Source: an uncultured Clostridia bacterium (GTDB lineage: Bacteria > Bacillota > Clostridia > Oscillospirales > Ruminococcaceae). Taken from it: DNA of 7,476 bases. The notes below the pieces were generated by a model that was not told the origin of the DNA, made no database searches, and saw only the letters and a program-made list of their open reading frames with translations. The stretch is from contig CAMYUO010000084.1 of the NCBI GenBank assembly GCA_947302065.1, forward strand, positions 1 through 7,476, in the 5' to 3' direction. Shown here one piece after another: positions 1 to 4,807 of this stretch. Position 1 is the first letter of the stretch, and every line of letters starts with the position of its first letter. The position numbers and the translations under genes were made by a program.

Positions 1-20
1 CAAAAACAGGAGATATACAA

Positions 21-725
21 ATGAAAAGATACCTGAAACAGACAGCAATGCTCGACTATTCATCTGCGCCGATACAAAGGCTCATCAGACAGAGAAAGTG
101 GAAAAGCCTCGGCGAATTTGAACGGATAAAAGCGATATACGATTTTGTCAGAGACGAGGTGCTGTTCGGTTATAATATCAGCGACAATGTGTGCGCAACA
201 AAGGTCCTGACAGACGGTTTCGGTCAGTGCAACACCAAGGGCACGCTGTTCATGGCGCTGCTGAGAGCTTGTGGGATACCGTGCAGAGTCCACGGGTTCT
301 GCATAGACAAAAAGCTGCAGAAAGGAGCAATGACAGGTTTTGTTTACAACAATGCGCCGAGAGAGATATTTCACAGCTGGGTCGAGGTCTACTTTGAAGG
401 CAAATGGTACGAGCTTGAGGGTTTTATCCTCGACAAGCGGTATCTGGCCAAGCTGCAAAGGATAAACAGCGGCTGCAGCGGAGCTTTCTGCGGATACGGC
501 GTTGCTGTTAAGGACTTTAAGCACCCTATTATAGAATTCAACAAGAACAACACATATATCCAGAGCGAAGGCATTGTCCGTGACTTTGGAGTTTACGATT
601 CGCCCGATGAGCTTTTAAAAGAACACGGGCAGGATCTTTCGCAGTTCAAGGAGTTTTTGTTCCGAAACCTCGGCAGACACCTTATGAACCGCAACGTGAA
701 GAAAATTAGAAATATGAAGATTTGA
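21..725 (+). CDS. Transglutaminase-like cysteine enzyme (234 aa)
   Basis: This is a cytoplasmic protein with a transglutaminase-core fold; no signal peptide or membrane segment is visible. Members of this superfamily use a Cys-His-Asp triad and act as proteases, amidases or cross-linking enzymes; the substrate here is unknown. The presumed nucleophile is Cys70 in GFGQCNTKG, followed by the helix typical of the core (TLFMALLRACGIPCRVHGF). The His is His118 in HSWVEVYFEGKWYELEG. The usual third residue (Asp in WYxxDP) appears as Glu133, with Asp138 just after it as an alternative. Residues 35-140 hold the core; the remaining 95 residues are not recognised. The ATG at 21 is preceded by AGGAG (8-12) at good spacing. 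Only 20 nt of leader is visible, so the gene may be internal to an operon. The tetR gene follows after 13 nt. Family call is firm, function is open. Confidence 0.85.
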   Translation: MKRYLKQTAMLDYSSAPIQRLIRQRKWKSLGEFERIKAIYDFVRDEVLFGYNISDNVCATKVLTDGFGQCNTKGTLFMALLRACGIPCRVHGFCIDKKLQKGAMTGFVYNNAPREIFHSWVEVYFEGKWYELEGFILDKRYLAKLQRINSGCSGAFCGYGVAVKDFKHPIIEFNKNNTYIQSEGIVRDFGVYDSPDELLKEHGQDLSQFKEFLFRNLGRHLMNRNVKKIRNMKI

Positions 726-738
726 TAAGGAGTAAAAA

Positions 739-1368
739 ATGCCTCCAAAAGCAGTTGTCACAAAAGATCAGGTGCTCGATGCGGCTATCGAGATAACGAG
801 AGCAGAGGGCGCAGATGCCGTTACGGCAAGGAGCGTCGCTGCAAAGCTCGGCGTATCGACACACCCGATATTCACATATTACAGCACACTTGCAGAACTT
901 AAAGCCGATGTGCTGAAAAGGGCGAGAGAGGTCTATCACGAGTCCATAAAACGTGGTATGCGTGAGGATATCCCGTTTCTTGGAGTCGGTCAGCAATACC
1001 TCAAACTCTCGCAGGAAGAACCAGAGATTTTCAAGCTGCTGTTTCTGACGACGCCTGACGAGACGGGATCGGGTGCTATGGAAGAGTTCAAGTTCTCGCT
1101 TGACCTCGTGCTTGATTTTGTGATGGAAAGATACAATATGGACAGGCAGACCGCAGAGAATTATTATATGCACCTGTGGCTGATGTCATTCGGATATTCA
1201 GCTCTGATAGTAACGCACGACTGTCCTTACACTATCGAGCAGATGAGCAACAATCTGACGCAGATAAGCCTTTCTCTTTGCAAGGCATATAAAGAGATAC
1301 CGGGATTTCTAAGCGGTGATTTTGATAAAGACAAGATATTCAGTGAGCTTGTAAAGAAAGACGGCTGA
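739..1368 (+). CDS. TetR/AcrR-family transcriptional regulator (209 aa)
   Basis: This is a DNA-binding repressor of the TetR type. Residues about 8-55 form the N-terminal helix-turn-helix domain: a first helix DQVLDAAIEITRAEGADAVT, then RSVAAKLGVS and the recognition region THPIFTYYSTLAELK. Residues about 60-195 are a helical ligand-binding and dimerisation domain that differs between families, so the ligand cannot be named. Length fits the family (usually 190-220). The start has AAGGAG directly after the stop of the upstream gene, 13 nt away, so the two are almost certainly co-transcribed. TetR proteins commonly control their own operon, so this one is a candidate regulator of the whole cluster. 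That is inference: the operon's promoter and operator lie outside the window and no clear palindrome is visible in the short leader. Confidence 0.93.
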   Translation: MPPKAVVTKDQVLDAAIEITRAEGADAVTARSVAAKLGVSTHPIFTYYSTLAELKADVLKRAREVYHESIKRGMREDIPFLGVGQQYLKLSQEEPEIFKLLFLTTPDETGSGAMEEFKFSLDLVLDFVMERYNMDRQTAENYYMHLWLMSFGYSALIVTHDCPYTIEQMSNNLTQISLSLCKAYKEIPGFLSGDFDKDKIFSELVKKDG

Positions 1369-1410
1369 GATAAAACAGAAAAACAAACAGAACAAGGGGA
1401 AAACAGGGGT

Positions 1411-1629
1411 ATGAAAAACAAAAAGGTCGATGTGTTTACAATTATTATGAGTTCGATCATCGTAATATTAGGTATCATATTGATATTTATATCGATCTTT
1501 GACAGCAGCAGTTCAAAGGGTGTTCTTATCGGCGGTCTGCTTTGTGTTAACACGGCAAATGTTATCAACATCATACGGATAGCAAAAAGCAGAAAGCGGG
1601 TCAATGCTCAAAAGGAAAACGAGATATGA
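1411..1629 (+). CDS. Small two-helix membrane protein (72 aa)
   Basis: I do not recognise a named family. The protein has a short basic N-terminus (MKNKKVD), a first hydrophobic helix at about residues 8-30 rich in Ile, a loop with a Ser run (DSSSSKG), a second hydrophobic helix at about 37-56, and a strongly basic, polar tail (AKSRKRVNAQKENE). This pattern predicts a hairpin with both ends in the cytoplasm. The ribosome binding site is AAGGGGA (1394-1400), 10 nt before the ATG; a second G-run (1406-1409) is too close to the ATG to serve. The last codons overlap the next gene by 4 nt (ATGA), which suggests translational coupling to the acetyltransferase that follows. A similar small protein is encoded at 2667-2852, with a similar leader and N-terminus. 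Confidence 0.75.
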   Translation: MKNKKVDVFTIIMSSIIVILGIILIFISIFDSSSSKGVLIGGLLCVNTANVINIIRIAKSRKRVNAQKENEI

Positions 1630-2093
1630 ATATCCGAAGATTTGAGGAAAAGGATGCTGATGAGCTGTCACAGGTCATTCGCACAACACTTAGCATCTCT
1701 AACAGCAGCGATTACACGCCGCAGGAACTTGAGGTATTATTCAAGGAACTGTCACCGCAGGCTCTTTTACAAAGAGCACAGCAGGGACATTTCTATGTTG
1801 CCTGCGACGATGGCAAGCTGATAGGCAGCGGCTGCATATCGCCTTTCTGGGGCAGCGAAACGGAAAGCATACTGCTGACGATATTCGTTCTTCCCGATTA
1901 TCAGGGCAAGGGCATCGGCAGAAGAATAATACAGACACTCGAGCAGGACGAATACGCCCTGCGTGCAGACAGAATAGAGATACCTGCATCTAAAACAGGT
2001 GTGGAGTTTTACAGAAAACTCGGATACGACTATAAGAACGGGGAAAAGGAACTTGAAGACGGACGGCTTTACAGGCTTGAAAAGTTCCGCTGA
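1626..2093 (+). CDS. GNAT-family N-acetyltransferase (155 aa)
   Basis: This enzyme should transfer acetyl from acetyl-CoA to an amine; the acceptor is unknown. The fold markers are in order: N-terminal strand MNIRRFEEKDADELSQVI, strand pair around residues 55-70 (FYVACDDGKLIGSGCIS), strand 4 TIFVLPDYQ, and the pyrophosphate-binding motif A, QGKGIGRRI (residues 93-101). The C-terminal part ASKTGVEFYRKLGY (121-134) is the usual second CoA-side helix and strand with the Tyr near the active site. The start ATG at 1626 overlaps the stop of the small membrane protein gene (ATGA) and has AAAGGA (1611-1616) inside that gene. The next acetyltransferase gene lies 20 nt downstream. It is one of three GNATs in this cluster, each from a visibly different subgroup, so they are not recent duplicates. 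Confidence 0.92.
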   Translation: MNIRRFEEKDADELSQVIRTTLSISNSSDYTPQELEVLFKELSPQALLQRAQQGHFYVACDDGKLIGSGCISPFWGSETESILLTIFVLPDYQGKGIGRRIIQTLEQDEYALRADRIEIPASKTGVEFYRKLGYDYKNGEKELEDGRLYRLEKFR

Positions 2094-2113
2094 CATCATA
2101 TGGGGCAAACAAA

Positions 2114-2632
2114 ATGGAAATTAAAACTCAAAGGCTGCTTTTGCGGCCTATCGGCTTGCAGGACTTAGAAACAGCATTTGCATATGCAAGCGATGCAGAG
2201 AATACAAAGTTTATGACTTTTCTGCCCGATGACGACATTGAACAGACAAGGGATTTCCTTGAACGGTGCGAGCGTCAGTGGCAGAAACAGCAGCCGGATT
2301 ACTACGAATTTGCGATAGTGCAAGGCGGCAGGCACATAGGCGGTGTGAGCATATATCTTGACCGCAGCAAAAACACAGGTGAATTCGGCTGGATACTTGA
2401 CAAGAACTATCATGGCATGGGGTATGCCACAGAGGCAGCAAAAGCTGTGCTTGATTTTGCCGTGCAGGAGCTTGACGTGACTCACTTTGTCGCACACTGC
2501 GATTCGGAAAACAAAGCGAGCCAGAATGTAATGAGCAAGCTGGGGTTAAACTGCATAGGCTGTGCAAACGGGCGAAGAAACAAAGGCAGCAGCGAGGACA
2601 GGATAGAGATGACATTCGAGCTGTTTGTCTGA
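2114..2632 (+). CDS. RimJ/RimL-type GNAT acetyltransferase (172 aa)
   Basis: This acetyltransferase belongs to the Acetyltransf_3 group, which includes the ribosomal-protein N-terminal acetyltransferases RimJ and RimL and several small-molecule or antibiotic acetylases. The opening EIKTQRLLLRPIGLQDLE (residues 2-19) is typical of that group. Motif A is HGMGYATEA (100-108), preceded by GEFGWILDKNY, and followed by the group hallmark CDSENKASQNVMSKLG (129-144). The length is normal. The ribosome binding site is weak: only ATGGGG at 2099-2104, in a leader of the form GGGGCAAACAAA directly before the ATG. The resemblance to RimJ/L does not prove a ribosomal target; many members of this group in clostridial accessory clusters have unknown substrates. 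Confidence 0.92.
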   Translation: MEIKTQRLLLRPIGLQDLETAFAYASDAENTKFMTFLPDDDIEQTRDFLERCERQWQKQQPDYYEFAIVQGGRHIGGVSIYLDRSKNTGEFGWILDKNYHGMGYATEAAKAVLDFAVQELDVTHFVAHCDSENKASQNVMSKLGLNCIGCANGRRNKGSSEDRIEMTFELFV

Positions 2633-2666
2633 CACGCAAAAGATGAAGAATTCAGGGGGAAACAAA

Positions 2667-2852
2667 ATGAAAAAGAGAAAGGACATTGTATTAGACATAC
2701 TGATTATAATAACGTTCGTGCTGTCAGTGCTCAGTCTTGCGCTCGGAAGCAGCATCATTCTTGTCATTTCAGCGACACTTATGGCAGTCTGCATACTGCT
2801 CACTTTTATAAATAAAGGCAATGCAGACAGCGGAAATCCAAAAATAAGATAA
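2667..2852 (+). CDS. Small two-helix membrane protein (61 aa)
   Basis: I do not recognise a family. The open frame extends up to 2625, but the ATG at 2667 is preferred because it follows a G-run (2655-2659) at suitable spacing; the upstream ATG at 2625 overlaps the preceding gene and has no good binding site. From 2667 the protein reads MKKRKD, then a hydrophobic helix at about residues 7-27, a second at about 28-48, and a short polar tail ending GNPKIR. It resembles the 72-residue protein encoded at 1411-1629 in N-terminus, two-helix layout and leader (GGGG-AAACA before ATGAAAAA). The two may be distant paralogues, or just share the shape of small hairpin membrane proteins. A methyltransferase gene follows after 22 nt. 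Confidence 0.68.
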   Translation: MKKRKDIVLDILIIITFVLSVLSLALGSSIILVISATLMAVCILLTFINKGNADSGNPKIR

Positions 2853-2874
2853 ACAATCAAAGGAGAACAAAACA

Positions 2875-3666
2875 ATGCAGAAGATAAATGACATCGACAG
2901 CGGAAAGCCTTTCGACTGGGGTAAGACATCGGAAGACTACGCAAAGTTCAGGGATATATACCCTGAGGAGTTTTATAAAAAGCTGACCGACAGAGGTCTG
3001 TGCGTCAGCGGACAGAGGGTGCTCGACATCGGAACGGGCACAGGCGTTTTGCCGAGAAATCTTTATTCGTTCGGTGCAAAATGGACAGGAACGGATATTG
3101 CTGAAAACCAGATAGAACAAGCAAAGATACTTGCCAAGCAGCAGGGCATGGACATTGAGTTCTACACCTGTCAGGCAGAGGATCTCGACTACCCCGATGA
3201 CACGTTCGACATTGTCACCGCAGGTCAGTGCATCTGGTATCCGGATCACGACATCCTTGCGCCAAAGCTTGCGAAGATAATCAAAAAAGGCGGAAAGTTT
3301 CTTATTCTTTACATGGGCTGGCTGCCGTTTGAGGACGATATCGCAGGCAGGAGCGAAGACATCATAAAGAAATTCAATCCTGTATGGAACGGTGCGGGCG
3401 ACACGGTACACCCTGTATGGATACCGCCGCAGTACAATGAGTTTTTCGACATAACGCTTGAAGAACAGACAAGGGTGGATATCCCGTTCACAAGAGAGAG
3501 CTGGCACGGAAGAATGAGAGCCTGCAGGGGTGTGGGCGCTTCCCTGTCGCCGAGCGAACTTGAAATGTGGGACAAAGAGCATATGCAGATGCTCAATGAC
3601 AATGCACCCGAACAGTTTATGATAAAACATTACATTGCAATAGCAGAACTTACAAACAAGAAATAA
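2875..3666 (+). CDS. Class I SAM-dependent methyltransferase (263 aa)
   Basis: This is a soluble methyltransferase with a Rossmann-like fold of the Methyltransf_11/UbiE-like type. Motif I, which binds S-adenosylmethionine, is VLDIGTGTGVL (residues 49-59). The acidic end of strand 2 is GTDIAENQIEQA with Asp74. The next SAM contact is QAEDLDYPDDTFDIV (100-114), and post-motif strand 5 is KKGGKFLILYMGW. After about residue 160 the sequence is specific to a subfamily (many Trp and His, e.g. HPVWIPPQYNEFF and TRESWHGRMRACRG) and probably forms the acceptor site; the acceptor is unknown. It carries a good AAAGGAG site (2859-2865) in the 22-nt gap after the small membrane protein gene. The GNAT gene follows after 27 nt. 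Confidence 0.92.
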   Translation: MQKINDIDSGKPFDWGKTSEDYAKFRDIYPEEFYKKLTDRGLCVSGQRVLDIGTGTGVLPRNLYSFGAKWTGTDIAENQIEQAKILAKQQGMDIEFYTCQAEDLDYPDDTFDIVTAGQCIWYPDHDILAPKLAKIIKKGGKFLILYMGWLPFEDDIAGRSEDIIKKFNPVWNGAGDTVHPVWIPPQYNEFFDITLEEQTRVDIPFTRESWHGRMRACRGVGASLSPSELEMWDKEHMQMLNDNAPEQFMIKHYIAIAELTNKK

Positions 3667-3693
3667 TAAGATCACATAACAAGGATATCAAAA

Positions 3694-4149
3694 ATGATTA
3701 AAGAGATTACAGATAAAGAACAGAAAAAGGCAATATCAAGAGAGATACTCGAGGCACTTCACGACTGGTTCGAGGTCGATGAGAGCAGAGAGCAGTTCAT
3801 TGCAGAGAGTGTTGACCAGCCTTTTTTCGCTGCAATTGAAGATGATAAGCCTGTTGGCTTTTTGTGTCTGAAGCAGACAGGAAAAGAGACTGTCGAGCTT
3901 GCCGTTATGGGCGTGCTCAAGGAGTATCACAGAAACGGACTTGGCAGACAGCTGTTTGAGGCTGCAAAAGCACACGCTGCAAAGCAAGGATACCAGTTCA
4001 TGCAGGTCAAGACCGTTCAGATGGGATACTATGAGTATTACGACAGGACAAACAAGTTTTATCTGAGCCTCGGGTTCAAGGAATTTGAGGTAATAGAGTG
4101 TATCTGGGGAAAGGAAAATCCTTGCCAGATATATGTGATGAGCCTTTGA
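3694..4149 (+). CDS. GNAT-family N-acetyltransferase (151 aa)
   Basis: This is the third acetyltransferase of the cluster and its last gene. Motif A is YHRNGLGRQLFE (residues 78-89), preceded by strand ELAVMGVLKE. The C-terminal half has a distinctive stretch, QVKTVQMGYYEYYDRTNKFY followed by LSLGFKEFEVIECIWGKENPCQIYVM, which I associate with a GNAT subgroup common in Bacillota (YvbK-like proteins); that link is from memory, not from a search. The substrate is unknown. Translation starts at an ATG preceded by AAGGA (3681-3685). There is a 27-nt gap after the methyltransferase gene. About 135 nt after the stop codon an intrinsic terminator ends the unit. Confidence 0.91.
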   Translation: MIKEITDKEQKKAISREILEALHDWFEVDESREQFIAESVDQPFFAAIEDDKPVGFLCLKQTGKETVELAVMGVLKEYHRNGLGRQLFEAAKAHAAKQGYQFMQVKTVQMGYYEYYDRTNKFYLSLGFKEFEVIECIWGKENPCQIYVMSL

Positions 4150-4283
4150 GACTGATCGACCAAACTGTCAACGATCGGTACAAAACAGAGAATATATGTG
4201 TTAGATAAGACCTTGGGGTCATACAAAACTTACCTATCGGAAGCCAAAAAATAGGGGGAGAGAAAACCGATCGCTGAAATATC
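4150..4283 (+). other. Trailing non-coding stretch with GATCG inverted repeats
   Basis: This is the segment between the last gene of the plus-strand operon and its terminator. It holds GATCG (4154-4158) facing CGATC (4172-4176), and CGATCGGT (4172-4179) facing ACCGATCG (4266-4273), so the middle copy could pair with either side in RNA. One frame is open from a GTG at 4198 to TAG at 4252-4254 (18 codons), without a convincing binding site. A G-rich, SD-like run (4254-4258) is followed by no usable start codon. This may be 3' untranslated RNA or the remnant of a further gene. Confidence 0.35.
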
Positions 4284-4319
4284 TGAGGATGATGCAAAGA
4301 GCATTATCCTCATTTTTTT
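4284..4319 (+). terminator. Intrinsic terminator of the plus-strand operon
   Basis: A 12-bp stem is formed by TGAGGATGATGC (4284-4295) and GCATTATCCTCA (4301-4312), with one G-U pair and a 5-nt loop AAAGA. It is followed directly by seven T residues (4313-4319). There is no matching T-run on the other strand, so it works in the plus direction. Confidence 0.9.
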
Positions 4320-4332
4320 GCAAAAATGCACA

Positions 4333-4364
4333 AAAAAGCCGCTCTCAGCTGAGAACGGCTTTTT
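4333..4364. terminator. Bidirectional intrinsic terminator between convergent units
   Basis: This is a near-perfect palindrome centred between 4348 and 4349: A-tract, GCCGCTCTCAG / CTGAGAACGGC, T-tract, with a single mismatch (4342/4355). Each strand reads a GC-rich stem followed by at least five T residues. It lies 9 nt after the stop codon of the minus-strand surface protein gene (4373-4375) and is also a back-up for the plus-strand operon. Confidence 0.9.
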
Positions 4365-4372
4365 GTCTGATT

Positions 4373-4807
4373 TTACTTTGTCAGGATAGTCTTAGCGTCC
4401 TGTTCGCTTACAAGCGTTGCTCCGCCGAGTATCCATGCAGCAGTAACACCCTTGCTGTTTGCATAAGTTTTTGCACTGCTTGTTTTTCCCTTCGCAGTGA
4501 GTAAAAGCGGGCATTTTGTCGAGTAAGACAGCAAGCCTGCGCACAGACCGTCGGGATAATTCGTACCCGTTGCAAGCGTCACAGCGGCAGGATTTGCAAA
4601 GAACTCTTTTGCGATAGCTGCCGATGTAGCATAGCGGTCACTTCCCGAAACTCTCTTGGTGGATGTGATGCTTGAAAGTCCGCTGAGGATACCGCTGCTT
4701 ACAGCGCCCTCACCGCCTGCGATAACGAGGCTCTTTCCGCTGAAATACTCTGTTACAAGGCTCTTGACGTTATCAGGCAGCGTCTTGCTCTTGCCGTTGA
4801 CAAGAAT
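4373..4807 (-). pseudogene. Out-of-frame 3' part of the surface protein gene (end of CWB2 repeat 2 and CWB2 repeat 3)
   Basis: Read on the minus strand from 4807, this frame continues the wall protein exactly where the upstream frame is lost: it begins ILVNGKSKTL, contains SLVIAGGEGAVSSG (end of CWB2 repeat 2), then KRVSGSDRYATSAAIAKEF, the start of repeat 3, then NYPDGLCAGLLSYSTKCPLLL and AAWILGGATLVSEQDA near the end, and stops with TAA at 4373-4375. The stretch has 144 sense codons and no good independent start, so it is the separated tail of the gene at 4753-6477, not a gene of its own. It is cut off from translation unless ribosomes shift frame or the genomic sequence has an error at 4807. 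Confidence 0.85.

Noticed and set aside
60..524. Minus-strand open frame opposite the transglutaminase-like gene
   Set aside because: It is contained in a well-supported gene, with no motif of its own.
2857..3675. Long minus-strand open frame of 272 codons opposite the methyltransferase gene
   Set aside because: It mirrors the codon structure of a clear methyltransferase gene, has no recognisable domain, and its composition (many Cys, His, Arg runs) is typical of an antisense shadow.
4076..4297. Minus-strand open frame of 73 codons across the end of the third GNAT and the trailing region
   Set aside because: It has no ribosome binding site or recognisable protein feature and overlaps the GNAT coding region.
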